Shown: positions 45,251-55,261, counted from the first letter of the stretch. The stretch: DNA of 64,000 bases from Citrobacter sp. MGH106 (GCF_001037495.1 NZ_KQ089822.1:2108001-2172000), one strand, 5' to 3'. The notes: generated by a model not told the origin, from the sequence alone. Made by a program: numbers and translations.

Positions 45251-47890
45251 ATGAAGGGTAAATATAAAGCCGCTCTGGCACTACTCTTATTATTGATCCT
45301 CATGCCGCTGACGTTGTTGATGACGCTTGGCCTGTGGGTTCCGACGCTGGCAGGCATTTGGTTGCCCGTCGGTACGCGCATCGCACTGGATGAGAGCCCA
45401 CGGCTAACCCGGCATGGGCTACATATTCCACAACTCCGTTATCTGGTCGATGACTGCCCGCTGGCGAAAATTACGCAGGCGGATCTGTCACATCCCAGCC
45501 GCTGGTTGCTGAACGTCGGGGCTATTGAACTGGATTCAGCCTGTCTGGCCAAACTGCCGCAAACGGAACCTTCTCCCGCCGCACCTAAAACGCTGGCGGA
45601 GTGGCAATCCATGTTGCCCAATACCTGGATTAATATCGACAAACTCATCCTTTCTCCGTGGCAGGAGTGGCAGGGCAAGCTGTCACTGTCGTTGACGCCC
45701 ACCAGCCAACAGCTTCGCTACCAGGGTGACAAAGTCAAATTTCAGGGGCATCTCCACGGTCAAAACCTGACGGTCAATGAACTTGATGTTGCCGCATTTG
45801 AAGATCAGCCGCCGGTGAAACTGGTGGGTGAATTCACGATGCCACTGGTTCCTGACGGCCTGCCGATCAGCGGGCATGTGGTCGCCACTCTCAGCCTGCC
45901 GCAGGAACCCTCTCTGGTGGATGCGGAGCTGGAATGGCAGGAAAATCGTGGACAACTGATCGTAATGGGACGAGGCAATGCCGATCCTCTGCTCGATCTT
46001 CCGTGGGAAATCACCCGCCAGCAACTGACTATCAGCGACGGTCGCTGGAACTGGCCTTATCAGGGATTTCCGTTAAGCGGTCGGCTGGGTGTGAAAGTTG
46101 AAAACTGGCAGGCTGGCCTGGAAAACGCGGTGGTGAGCGGGCGATTAAATGTACTGACACAAGGTGATGCAGGTAAAGGTAACGCTGTCCTGACCATCGG
46201 CCCTGGCAAACTCGCCATGGATAATAGCGAGATGCCATTACAGTTAACCGGCGAAGCAAAACAGGGCGATCTTATTTTTTATGCGGTGCTACCCGCACGG
46301 CTCAGTGGAAGCCTCAATGATCCGCAACTGATTTTTGAACCTGGGGCATTGCTGCGTTCCCGCGGACGCGTTATTGACTCTCTGGATATTGACGAAATTC
46401 GCTGGCCACTGGCGGGAGTGAAGGTCACTCAGCGCGGTGTTGATGGTCGATTGCAGGCCATTTTACGTGCCCACGAAAACAAGATGGGGGGATTTGAACT
46501 GCATCTTGATGGTCTGGCCAATGATTTCCTCCCTGACGCTGGCCGCTGGCAGTGGCGTTACTGGGGTACAGGGGGATTTACGCCGATGCACGCCCGCTGG
46601 GACGTGGCGGGCAAGGGTGAATGGCACGATAACACCCTCAAACTTTTTGACCTTTCTACCGGGTTCGACCAACTGCAATACGGCACGATGAAAGTGGAAA
46701 CGCCACGTCTGATCATGGATCAACCGATTGTGTGGGTGCGGGACCCGGCAAAACCAACATTCAGCGGCGCGTTGTCACTGGATGCTGGAAAAACCACCTT
46801 TACGGGCGGAAGCGTTCTGCCACCATCAACCCTGAAATTCAGTGTTGATGGGACCGATCCGACGGTATTCCAGTTCAAAGGGCAGCTTCATGCAGGGGCA
46901 ATTGGTCCTGTACAGTTAAACGGGCGCTGGGATGGTGTCCGCCTGCGTGGACAGGCCTGGTGGCCAAAACAATCACTCACTGTTTTCCAGCCGCTGGTTC
47001 CTCCTGACTGGAAAATGAACCTGCGCGAAGGGGAACTGTATGCGCAGGTTGCTTTCTCCGCCGCCCCGGAACAGGGCTTTGAGGCGGGCGGTCATGGGGT
47101 ATTAAAAGGCGGTAGCGCCTGGATGCCCGATAACCAGATCAATGGTGTCGATTTTGTGCTGCCGTTTCGTTTTAGTGAAGGAGCGTGGCAACTGGGCACA
47201 CGCGGACCGATTTCACTACGTATTGCGGAAGTCGTGAATCAGGTTACAGCGAAAAATATTACCGCCGACCTGCAGGGAGGATATCCCTGGAGCGAAGATA
47301 ATCCTTTACTGCTCAGCAATGTCAGCGCCGAGTTGTTAGGAGGTAAAGTCATCATGCAGCAATTGCGTATGCCTCAGCACGATCCGGCCTTAGTCCGAGT
47401 GCAAAATATCTCTTCCAGCGAACTTATCAGCGCGGTTAATCCCAAACAGTTTGCCATGTCTGGACCGGTCAGCGGCGCGTTGCCTCTGTGGCTGAATAAT
47501 GAAAAATGGATTATCAAAGACGGCTGGCTTACCAATCCTGGACCAATGACGTTGCGTATCGACAAAGATACTGCGGATGCCGTCGTTAAAGATAACATGG
47601 CGGCTGGAGCGGCGATTAACTGGCTGCGCTATATGGAAATAACCCATTCCTGGACGAAAATAAATCTGGATAACCTGGGTGTATTAACGATGCAGGCAAC
47701 CGTCACTGGCAATAGTCGGGTGGATGGCAAAGTGGGAACGGTGAATTTGAATTACACCCACGAAGAAAACGTATTTACGTTATGGCGCAGCTTGCGTTTT
47801 GGCGACAATTTACAGGCATGGCTCGAGCAAAATGCAACGCTGCCAGAAACCCATTGCCCGGAAGGCAAGGAATGTGAGGAACAACCATGA
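45251..47890 (+). CDS. ydbH: AsmA-like intermembrane phospholipid transport protein YdbH
   Basis: 879 residues, as in E. coli. One N-terminal membrane helix (about 6-30) is followed by a long beta-rich periplasmic body of the AsmA/TamB/YhdP type and a C-terminal DUF2968-like region that ends PETHCPEGKECEEQP. With TamB and YhdP it forms partly redundant bridges carrying phospholipids from the inner to the outer membrane. Its stop codon overlaps the ynbE start (ATGA). ynbE and ydbL follow as one operon, matching the known functional partnership. Confidence 0.95.
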   Translation: MKGKYKAALALLLLLILMPLTLLMTLGLWVPTLAGIWLPVGTRIALDESPRLTRHGLHIPQLRYLVDDCPLAKITQADLSHPSRWLLNVGAIELDSACLAKLPQTEPSPAAPKTLAEWQSMLPNTWINIDKLILSPWQEWQGKLSLSLTPTSQQLRYQGDKVKFQGHLHGQNLTVNELDVAAFEDQPPVKLVGEFTMPLVPDGLPISGHVVATLSLPQEPSLVDAELEWQENRGQLIVMGRGNADPLLDLPWEITRQQLTISDGRWNWPYQGFPLSGRLGVKVENWQAGLENAVVSGRLNVLTQGDAGKGNAVLTIGPGKLAMDNSEMPLQLTGEAKQGDLIFYAVLPARLSGSLNDPQLIFEPGALLRSRGRVIDSLDIDEIRWPLAGVKVTQRGVDGRLQAILRAHENKMGGFELHLDGLANDFLPDAGRWQWRYWGTGGFTPMHARWDVAGKGEWHDNTLKLFDLSTGFDQLQYGTMKVETPRLIMDQPIVWVRDPAKPTFSGALSLDAGKTTFTGGSVLPPSTLKFSVDGTDPTVFQFKGQLHAGAIGPVQLNGRWDGVRLRGQAWWPKQSLTVFQPLVPPDWKMNLREGELYAQVAFSAAPEQGFEAGGHGVLKGGSAWMPDNQINGVDFVLPFRFSEGAWQLGTRGPISLRIAEVVNQVTAKNITADLQGGYPWSEDNPLLLSNVSAELLGGKVIMQQLRMPQHDPALVRVQNISSSELISAVNPKQFAMSGPVSGALPLWLNNEKWIIKDGWLTNPGPMTLRIDKDTADAVVKDNMAAGAAINWLRYMEITHSWTKINLDNLGVLTMQATVTGNSRVDGKVGTVNLNYTHEENVFTLWRSLRFGDNLQAWLEQNATLPETHCPEGKECEEQP

Positions 47891-48078
47891 AAACAATAGC
47901 TGCCATGCTGGGACTTCTGGCGTCATCTCTGCTGGCGGGGTGTACTCCGCGTATTGAAGTGGCGGCCCCCAAAGAACCCATCACCATCAATATGAACGTC
48001 AAAATCGAGCATGAAATCCATATCAAAGTCGATAAAGATGTCGAGAGTTTGCTGAAATCACGCAGTGACTTGTTCTGA
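47887..48078 (+). CDS. ynbE: YnbE lipoprotein, outer-membrane partner of YdbH
   Basis: 63 residues. The lipobox LLAGC gives a lipidated Cys19, without Asp at +2, so it should reach the outer membrane. The short mature part has TINMNVKIEHEIHIKVDKDV, an alternating beta pattern suited to extending the YdbH sheet by strand addition. YnbE multimers are reported to complete the YdbH bridge at the outer membrane. It overlaps ydbH by 4 bases. Confidence 0.93.
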   Translation: MKTIAAMLGLLASSLLAGCTPRIEVAAPKEPITINMNVKIEHEIHIKVDKDVESLLKSRSDLF

Positions 48079-48085
48079 GGTGAAG

Positions 48086-48409
48086 ATGAAAAGATCACTT
48101 AACGCATTCATTCTTATTTTGAGTTTGCTGAGTGCCAACGCGTTTGCATTAACGCTGGGTGAAGCCCGAACTCAGGGGCGGGTTGGCGAAACGCTTAACG
48201 GCTATCTCGTGGCATTGAAAACCGATGCTGAAACCCAGACGCTGGTGAGTGAAGTGAATAAAGCTCGCAATGCCAGCTATCAGCAACTTGCTGAAAATAA
48301 CAACATCCCGGTTGATGAAGTGGCAAAGATGGCTGGACAGAAACTGGTTGCTCGTGCCAAACCGGGCGAATACGTGCAGGGCATTAACGGTAAATGGTTG
48401 AAAAAATAA
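48086..48409 (+). CDS. ydbL: YdbL, periplasmic DUF1318 protein
   Basis: 107 residues from the ATG at 48086, preceded by GAGGTGAAG; an earlier ATG at 48065 is inside ynbE and unlikely. A Sec signal ends near residue 21 (LLSANAFA). The DUF1318 core is LGEARTQGRVGETLNGYLVA, VNKARNASYQQLAENNNIP and PGEYVQGINGKWLKK. YdbL is reported to act as chaperone-like modulator of the YdbH-YnbE bridge. It starts 7 bases after the ynbE stop. Confidence 0.93.
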   Translation: MKRSLNAFILILSLLSANAFALTLGEARTQGRVGETLNGYLVALKTDAETQTLVSEVNKARNASYQQLAENNNIPVDEVAKMAGQKLVARAKPGEYVQGINGKWLKK

Positions 48410-48519
48410 TCGCCCGTCTGTTCAGAGGATCCGGTTTTACTTTAACCAACAAGCGTATTTGACGGGCAATGATCCATTGCTCCACTATAATCAAACCGAC
48501 AAATTATCAAGGAGTGATG

Positions 48520-49125
48520 ATGACGCTTTATCAGATAAAGCCTGCCTTTCAGGCGCTTTTACGCCCGGTAATGTTCTGGCTATACAAAAAAAACGTTACT
48601 GCTAATCACGTCACACTTGCAGCGATGGCGCTTTCTTTTGTGACAGGAGCGGTACTGTTTCTTTTCCCTCAACCTGAATTATTTGCTCTCCTGCCGATCG
48701 TGCTGTTTGTGCGGATGGCGCTCAATGCGCTGGACGGGATGCTGGCACGTGAGTGCAATCAAAAGTCACGTCTGGGCGCCATTCTCAATGAGACCGGGGA
48801 TGTTCTTTCCGACCTTGCGCTTTATCTACCCTTTATGTTGCTCCCGGCCAGCAATGCACTGTTGGTGATAATGATGCTGTTCTGCGCAGTGATGACGGAA
48901 TTTTGCGGCGTGCTGGCACAAACTATCAATGGAGTGCGCAGCTATGCCGGGCCGCTGGGCAAAAGCGACAGAGCGCTGGTGTTCGGCGCATGGGGACTGG
49001 CGTTGACGCTATGGCCTCAACTTGTACAGTGGAATAACGACGTCTGGGGTGTTGCAACGCTGTTGCTGTTATGGACGGTGATCAACCGCTGTAAGAGTGC
49101 ATTACGCGATGAGGTGGTGGAATGA
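48520..49125 (+). CDS. ynbA: CDP-alcohol phosphatidyltransferase-like protein YnbA
   Basis: 201 residues from the ATG at 48520 (AAGGAGTG upstream), equal to E. coli YnbA. It has about six membrane helices and the CDP-alcohol phosphotransferase signature region at 69-94. The usual motif is D-x2-DG-x2-AR-x8-G-x3-D-x3-D; here it reads N69, D72, G73, A76, R77, G86, N90, D94, so two of the four metal-binding aspartates are asparagine. If active it would join an alcohol to CDP-diacylglycerol. It begins a tightly overlapping operon with a CDP-diglyceride synthase. Confidence 0.9.
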   Translation: MTLYQIKPAFQALLRPVMFWLYKKNVTANHVTLAAMALSFVTGAVLFLFPQPELFALLPIVLFVRMALNALDGMLARECNQKSRLGAILNETGDVLSDLALYLPFMLLPASNALLVIMMLFCAVMTEFCGVLAQTINGVRSYAGPLGKSDRALVFGAWGLALTLWPQLVQWNNDVWGVATLLLLWTVINRCKSALRDEVVE

Positions 49126-50039
49126 TGCTGCTGGAAAAGTCGCTTGCCGTTATTTTTTCTCTGCTACTTATTGCGACACTGATCAACGGATTACTTGTAT
49201 GGCTACGTCCAGGTAAAGACTGGCGGGAACTGACGCTGCGTATTCGCACCTGGTGGGTGATCATTATTCTGTTTTCGCTGGCTATCTTAAGCCCCCACTG
49301 GCTGGCGTTGACTTTTTTTGCGCTGGTAAGCTTTATGGCGTTAAAGGAATTTTTAACACTGGCACCATCGCGCCATACCGATCGCATGCCGCTGTTGTGG
49401 ATGTTTATTGCTATCCCTGTTAACTACTGGCTGATAGGCATCAACTGGTACGGCATGTTTGTGGTGTTTATCCCGGTGTATGCTTTTTTATTCTTACCCG
49501 TACGGATGGTGATTGCTGGCGACACCCAGGGATTTCTGCGTTTTGCCTCACAGCATCACTGGTGCCTGATGACTACCGTGTTTGCATTCAGTCACGTTGC
49601 GTTCCTGCTGGTGCTGCCCGCTGACGGTATGCAAACAGGAGCACTGCTGGTGCTTTTCCTCGTGGGCTTAACGGAATTCAACGACATTGCGCAGTACCTG
49701 TGGGGAAAATCGATTGGCCGCATCAAAGTGATGCCTAAAGTCAGCCCTAATAAAACCCTGGCGGGACTGATCGGTGGTGTAGCAACCACTACGCTCGCGG
49801 CAGCTCTACTGGGTCCGTTAATGACGCCGCTAAGCGTGCCTTTATCGCTGCTGGCGGGGTGCATTATCGGTGTCACTGGTTTTTGTGGGGACGTTGTGAT
49901 GTCGGCTATTAAGCGGGATATCGGGGTGAAAGACAGCGGCACGCTGTTACCCGGTCACGGCGGCATCCTCGACAGGCTCGATTCCCTGATCTTCACCGCC
50001 CCCGTGTTTTTCCATTTCATTCGCTATTTTTGCTACTAA
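49122..50039 (+). CDS. ynbB: CDP-diglyceride synthase-like protein YnbB
   Basis: 305 residues with about eight membrane helices. The CdsA family signature is intact near the C-terminus: SAIKRDIGVKD, then PGHGGILDRLD. It should make CDP-diacylglycerol from phosphatidate and CTP, supplying YnbA. The start overlaps the ynbA stop (ATGA). E. coli has a separate essential CdsA, so this is an accessory copy. Confidence 0.93.
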   Translation: MMLLEKSLAVIFSLLLIATLINGLLVWLRPGKDWRELTLRIRTWWVIIILFSLAILSPHWLALTFFALVSFMALKEFLTLAPSRHTDRMPLLWMFIAIPVNYWLIGINWYGMFVVFIPVYAFLFLPVRMVIAGDTQGFLRFASQHHWCLMTTVFAFSHVAFLLVLPADGMQTGALLVLFLVGLTEFNDIAQYLWGKSIGRIKVMPKVSPNKTLAGLIGGVATTTLAAALLGPLMTPLSVPLSLLAGCIIGVTGFCGDVVMSAIKRDIGVKDSGTLLPGHGGILDRLDSLIFTAPVFFHFIRYFCY

Positions 50040-50042
50040 CTT

Positions 50043-50684
50043 ATGATGAGCTCATTTCTGCGAACGCTGTTTACATTGTGTATCGTCTGGCCGGTTATTT
50101 GGCTATGGCTTGGGCTGCGCGTCAGACACCGGGAGCGCTTGCCAACTCGTGGCCCGGCTATCGTGGTAGCAAATCACAACAGCCATATGGATGTTTTCGC
50201 GCTGCTTTCACTATTTCCGCTCCGCCGCCAGGCATCTGTTCATCCGGTGGCCGCCGCTGATTATTTTTTGCGTAATAAAGCGATGGCCTGGTTCGCTCTC
50301 AATATTCTCAACATTATTCCCATTTCACGTAAGGGCGGTGAAGCTAACCCGCTGGCACAGTGCGAACAGGCATTACGTGAAGGTAAGATCCTGATCCTTT
50401 TTCCAGAAGGTACGCGTGGCGAACCAGGAAAGCTTTCACCGCTAAAATCAGGGTTGTGGCATCTGAGTCAGCGTGCGCCGGAAGTCCCAATTACTCCCGT
50501 CTGGCTGCGCGGTACGGAGCACATCATGGCGAAGGGGAATCGCATTCCTCTGCCGCTATTTATTGACGTCAATATTGGTGAGACGTTGCGCTTTCAGAGC
50601 GACAAACGCGTCTTCATGGATGATCTCAAACAGCAGCTTTTGCAGCTACAGCAACAAACGACAGGAAAGCCTCCTCATGACTGA
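50043..50684 (+). CDS. 1-acyl-glycerol-3-phosphate acyltransferase-like protein (PlsC family)
   Basis: 213 residues. One N-terminal helix (about 5-25) precedes the acyltransferase domain with all motifs: ANHNSHMDVF (the HX4D catalytic pair), ISRKGG, and FPEGTRGEPG, then VPITPVWLRGTE. It should acylate a lysophospholipid to phosphatidate, the substrate of YnbB, which starts the same pathway. It lies 3 bases after ynbB and overlaps ynbC by 8 bases. I do not recall such a gene between ynbB and ynbC in E. coli K-12, but cannot check. Confidence 0.9.
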   Translation: MMSSFLRTLFTLCIVWPVIWLWLGLRVRHRERLPTRGPAIVVANHNSHMDVFALLSLFPLRRQASVHPVAAADYFLRNKAMAWFALNILNIIPISRKGGEANPLAQCEQALREGKILILFPEGTRGEPGKLSPLKSGLWHLSQRAPEVPITPVWLRGTEHIMAKGNRIPLPLFIDVNIGETLRFQSDKRVFMDDLKQQLLQLQQQTTGKPPHD

Positions 50685-52437
50685 CATGCGAGCGCCAGAC
50701 GAACGATGGTTTTTGACCAGTGACAACACCGGGTTGTTTTATCGCCACTGGCCGGGATTATCGGCAGGCCCTGTTTCAAAAGTAATTGTTCTGTTTCACC
50801 GTGGACACGAACATTCCGGGCGTCTGCAGCACATCGTTGATGAGCTGGCGATGCCGGATACCGCATTCTATGCCTGGGACGCACGAGGTCACGGACACTC
50901 TCCGGGACAGCGTGGCTATAGCCCGTCGCTGGCACGTTCGGTGCAGGATGTCGAAGAGTTCGTGCGTTTTGCCGCTGCGGACAGTCAGGCCGCAATGGAA
51001 GATGTGGTGGTGGTAGCACAAAGCGTTGGCGCGGTATTAGCCGCAACCTGGGTTCATGACTATGCGCCAGACATTCGTGGACTGGTATTGGCGTCTCCGG
51101 CGTTTAAAGTCAAATTGTATGTGCCATTTGCCCGCCCAGGGCTGGCGTTAATGCATCGCCTGCGTGGCCTGTTTTTTGTTAACTCCTACGTTAAAGGGAA
51201 GTATCTGACGCACGATCCCGAACGCGTGGCAAGCTTCAATCAGGATACGCAAATCACCCGGGCAATCGCGGTGAACATTCTGCTGGATCTCTACAGGACG
51301 GCAGAGCGAATAGTCAGCGATGCCGCCGCCATTACGTTACCGGTGCAGTTGCTGGTTTCAGGGGACGATTTTGTTGTGCATCGTCAGCCACAGATCGATT
51401 TTTACCAGCGTCTGCGGAACCCACTTAAGGAACTGCACGTGTTGCCGGGGTTTTATCACGATACGCTGGGGGAGAAAGACCGACATCTGGCGTTCGACAA
51501 AATACGTAATTTTATTGATACGTTATACGCGAAACCACCCCAGCGTTTTGATTACAGCAATGAGGATCGCTGGAGTCCTGGGGCCGATAGCTGGCGGATG
51601 TTAAACGGGGGACCGGCTCCTTATTCTCTCGATGATATTGCCTATCGTGGTTTGCGCTACGGGATGAAACTACTGGGAACACAATCGACAGGTGTTCGCC
51701 TTGGATTTGAAACCGGTTTTGACTCGGGCAGTACGCTTGATTATGTCTATCGTAACCAGCCTCAGGGCAGCAGTGCGCTGGGGCGTTTAATTGATAAGAA
51801 CTACCTGAATAGCGTCGGCTGGAAAGGGATACGCCAGCGTAAGATCCATTTGCAGATGCTGATTCGTCAGGCTGTTGCGCGGCTCGCAGAGCAGGGCACA
51901 CCCGTTAATGTGGTCGATATCGCTGCCGGACACGGGCGCTATGTACTTGATGCGCTCGAAGGTGAAACGGCGGTGAACGCGATCTTATTGCGTGATTACA
52001 GCGATCTGAATGTGAATAAAGGAAGGGAAATGATCGCCAGCAGAGGAATGGCTGACATCGCCCGTTTCGAGCAAGGCGATGCCTTCAATCGCCAACAGCT
52101 GGCGTCTCTCGAACCCCGACCTACGCTGGGGATCGTCTCTGGCCTGTACGAGCTTTTCCCCGAAAATTCGCTGGTACAGAATTCTCTGGCCGGACTGGCT
52201 GATGCAATAGCGCCGGGTGGCGTACTGATTTACACCGGACAGCCCTGGCATCCACAGCTAAAAACCATCGCCTGGTCACTCACCAGCCATAAAGATGGCA
52301 AAGCATGGGTGATGCGCGTGCGCACACAGGGTGAAATGGATGCGCTGGTGCGTGATGCGGGGTTTGATAAGTGCGCGCAGTTGATTGATGAGTGGGGAAT
52401 TTTCACCGTTTCCATGGCGGTGCGCCGTGGTACCTGA
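50677..52437 (+). CDS. ynbC: YnbC, alpha/beta hydrolase-methyltransferase fusion
   Basis: 586 residues from the ATG at 50677. The N-terminal half (about 25-300) is a Hydrolase_4/lysophospholipase-type domain: [19 protein letters not shown], the nucleophile region [11 protein letters not shown] (Ser in AQSVG, where GxSxG is usual), and GFYHDTL near the expected histidine. The C-terminal half (about 370-580) is a class I methyltransferase-like domain with motif [17 protein letters not shown] and [12 protein letters not shown]. It may remove an acyl chain and methylate a lipid head group, but neither activity has been shown. It overlaps both neighbours in the ynb operon. Confidence 0.9.
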   Translation: MTDMRAPDERWFLTSDNTGLFYRHWPGLSAGPVSKVIVLFHRGHEHSGRLQHIVDELAMPDTAFYAWDARGHGHSPGQRGYSPSLARSVQDVEEFVRFAAADSQAAMEDVVVVAQSVGAVLAATWVHDYAPDIRGLVLASPAFKVKLYVPFARPGLALMHRLRGLFFVNSYVKGKYLTHDPERVASFNQDTQITRAIAVNILLDLYRTAERIVSDAAAITLPVQLLVSGDDFVVHRQPQIDFYQRLRNPLKELHVLPGFYHDTLGEKDRHLAFDKIRNFIDTLYAKPPQRFDYSNEDRWSPGADSWRMLNGGPAPYSLDDIAYRGLRYGMKLLGTQSTGVRLGFETGFDSGSTLDYVYRNQPQGSSALGRLIDKNYLNSVGWKGIRQRKIHLQMLIRQAVARLAEQGTPVNVVDIAAGHGRYVLDALEGETAVNAILLRDYSDLNVNKGREMIASRGMADIARFEQGDAFNRQQLASLEPRPTLGIVSGLYELFPENSLVQNSLAGLADAIAPGGVLIYTGQPWHPQLKTIAWSLTSHKDGKAWVMRVRTQGEMDALVRDAGFDKCAQLIDEWGIFTVSMAVRRGT

Positions 52438-53731
52438 ACGTCGTAAGGTTATAGTCCAGGCGATAGGCTGGTTATTGCTACTGGCTCCTTTTTTCTTCCT
52501 CACTTACGGTAAGGTTAATCAGTTTACCGCCTGGCAGGATGCTCAGTACCATAACGTCGGAAGTGTCGTGTTTAGCTGGGAGTCCGCTATTCCCTTTATT
52601 CCGTGGACTATTCTTCCTTACTGGAGCCTGGATCTGTTCTACGGGTTATCGCTGTTTGTCTGTACTACACGTTTCGAACAACGAAGGCTGGTACTACGTC
52701 TGGTACTGGCATCGGTTATCGCCTGCGGCGGTTTTTTGCTGTTTCCGCTCCAGTTTAGCTTTACCCGCCCCGAGGTTAGCGGTGCAGCAGGGTGGTTATT
52801 TTCTCAGCTCGAGCAGTTCGACTTGCCCTACAACCAGTCTCCATCGTTGCACATTATCCTCTGCTGGCTGCTGTGGCGGCATTTCAGTCGCTACCTTTCT
52901 GGTGGTTGGCGCAGGCTGTGCGACGGCTGGTTTTTGCTGATTGCCATTTCCGTACTGACCACCTGGCAGCACCATTTTATCGATATCATTACCGGACTGG
53001 CGGCAGGAATGCTAATTGACTGGATGGTGCCGGAACAACGCCGCTGGCGCTGGCAAAAACCGGATACGGTGCGTTTGAAGCTGATGCGTCGTTATTTGTT
53101 GGGGACAGCCATATGTTTTATCGCCGGAGCGCTGATAACGCCCTGGCTACTGTGGCCAGCATTATCGTTGTTGATAGTCGGGTATGGCTATGGCGGATTT
53201 GGCGCAGCAGCCGCAGGTAAAGATCAACTGGGACGGCTGTCGCCACCCGTGTACTGGCTGTTACTTCCTTGGCGCGTAGGGATGTGGCTGTCGATGCGCT
53301 GGTTTACCCGCCGCCTGCCAGCGGTGAGCTGTATTGCTGAGGGGGTCTATCTCGGCAGCTTTCCACGCCGGATCCCCGCGCAAAACGCAGTGCTGGACAT
53401 GACCTTTGAGTTTCCGCGTGGACGCGCCACCGCGTCACGAGCCTATGCTTGTGTACCGATGTTGGATCTGGTTATTCCCAACAAAGCAGACCTGCAACAG
53501 GCTGTGGAACGACTGGAGATACTGCGTCAGGAGCAGGGGACTGTACTGGTTCACTGTGCATTGGGACTGTCGCGCAGTGCGATGACCGTCGCGGCGTGGC
53601 TTTTGCATTATGGTCATCAGGCGACAGTAGAGCAGGCGGTAGCACATATTCGTCAGCGTCGTCCACAGGTGGTACTGACAGATAAACATCTGGAGATGCT
53701 GGAACAATGGCAACAGAAAGTGACAACGTAA
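52427..53731 (+). CDS. ynbD: YnbD, PAP2-like and dual-specificity phosphatase fusion
   Basis: 434 residues from the GTG at 52427, which overlaps the ynbC stop; a longer frame to 52385 is less likely. The N-terminal part has several membrane helices and a PAP2-like core ([16 protein letters not shown] and [13 protein letters not shown], holding the SxxxH and H-x3-D elements). The C-terminal cytoplasmic part (about 310-434) is a dual-specificity phosphatase with the active loop [12 protein letters not shown] (HCx5R). Mitochondrial PTPMT1, of the same superfamily, removes phosphate from phosphatidylglycerophosphate, which suits a lipid operon. Confidence 0.9.
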   Translation: MVPERRKVIVQAIGWLLLLAPFFFLTYGKVNQFTAWQDAQYHNVGSVVFSWESAIPFIPWTILPYWSLDLFYGLSLFVCTTRFEQRRLVLRLVLASVIACGGFLLFPLQFSFTRPEVSGAAGWLFSQLEQFDLPYNQSPSLHIILCWLLWRHFSRYLSGGWRRLCDGWFLLIAISVLTTWQHHFIDIITGLAAGMLIDWMVPEQRRWRWQKPDTVRLKLMRRYLLGTAICFIAGALITPWLLWPALSLLIVGYGYGGFGAAAAGKDQLGRLSPPVYWLLLPWRVGMWLSMRWFTRRLPAVSCIAEGVYLGSFPRRIPAQNAVLDMTFEFPRGRATASRAYACVPMLDLVIPNKADLQQAVERLEILRQEQGTVLVHCALGLSRSAMTVAAWLLHYGHQATVEQAVAHIRQRRPQVVLTDKHLEMLEQWQQKVTT

Positions 53732-54108
53732 CACAAAGCGACGGTATTCAGCGTGATTTGCTGGGGCACACTCTGGCAAGCTGGCGTTTTATCCTGCTTT
53801 TTTCCCTCCCGCCGATGGTGTGGGTCATCTTCACGGCTCCATCAGGTATCTCTCGCGCCATCGTTGCGCTGTTGTGCGCTATCGTCTGGTTTGGTTGCTG
53901 GAGAGTGTGGCTTGATGGTCGCTATTTTTCGCTCATTAATGCGCAGAACAACGAGCTGGCCGGAGAGGTTCTTGGTGTTATATGGCGGCGTGAAAGGTTA
54001 AAGACGCTCACACTGGCCGAACGTCAGTCAGGCGCACTAAAACAGTGTCGCCAGACGTTTTACATGGTTGCCATTCTGTGGGCTTTCTGGCTGATGCTAC
54101 TGATTTAG
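53707..54108 (+). CDS. Small membrane protein at the end of the ynb operon
   Basis: 133 residues, overlapping the ynbD end by 25 bases. Three hydrophobic segments are seen: [15 protein letters not shown] (about 28-45), [15 protein letters not shown] (about 51-66), and [16 protein letters not shown] at the very C-terminus, with a charged loop [20 protein letters not shown] between. I do not recognise the family. The overlap and position make it the sixth gene of the lipid operon, so an accessory role in membrane lipid metabolism is likely but unproven. Confidence 0.75.
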   Translation: MATESDNVTQSDGIQRDLLGHTLASWRFILLFSLPPMVWVIFTAPSGISRAIVALLCAIVWFGCWRVWLDGRYFSLINAQNNELAGEVLGVIWRRERLKTLTLAERQSGALKQCRQTFYMVAILWAFWLMLLI

Positions 54109-54206
54109 TTTTCACCGGAGCTATTCATCCACAGCGCAATAGTTGCCAAACGGAACTGTACTGATGCTGATATATTTCATCACCGGTTGCGTCCTGGAGT
54201 TAACTT

Positions 54207-54386
54207 ATGTGGCTTTTCAAGTGGTATGTCTGGAATCGTTGGGTATTCAAACATTTAAGCAGGGATGTTGCGGAGCCGGAGCAGTTTTTACTCCATTGCT
54301 GGGAAGAGAATCTGGCAAAGTGCAGGGATTACTCACTCATCTGGCGTGACATCAATCGTATTCACGGAAAGCAGACAAAGAGATAG
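54207..54386 (+). CDS. Short unrecognised protein downstream of the ynb operon
   Basis: 59 residues. The ATG has GGAG seven bases upstream. The peptide starts MWLFKWYVWNRWVFKHLSRD, very rich in Trp and basic residues, and continues AEPEQFLLHCWEENLAKCRD with a basic end HGKQTKR. Composition (five Trp, alternating basic and acidic residues, few stops avoided by chance) looks like a folded or membrane-surface peptide rather than random DNA. It lies 98 bases after the membrane protein gene and could be on the same transcript. No function can be assigned. Confidence 0.55.
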   Translation: MWLFKWYVWNRWVFKHLSRDVAEPEQFLLHCWEENLAKCRDYSLIWRDINRIHGKQTKR

Positions 54387-54416
54387 GAGTCTATCCCGTC
54401 AGGCTCTGAGTGCCGG

Positions 54417-54449
54417 TTAAAAACCCTCCCACCGGACGGTGAGAGGGGA
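54417..54449 (-). terminator. Terminator of azoR
   Basis: Stem CCCTCCCACCG/CGGTGAGAGGG with one mismatch (54424-54445). On the minus strand it is followed by TTTTTAA. It lies just after the azoR stop codon. Confidence 0.75.
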
Positions 54450-54454
54450 AATTA

Positions 54455-55114
<660 letters not shown>

Positions 55115-55261
55115 TTATTCACAATCCTGCCGTAGTGATAGCGCAATATATCGAATCCTATGTTCGAAATTATTGAACAACACACGAAAAGCACCGATGT
55201 GGTACTCTATACCTATCATCTAAAAGAGATTTAACCCGGCAGAGCACTGCCCTCCAATGCT

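Noticed and set aside
54143-54349. Alternative 68-codon frame after the ynb operon
   Set aside because: It overlaps the 59-residue frame, which has the better ribosome-binding site and a more protein-like composition.
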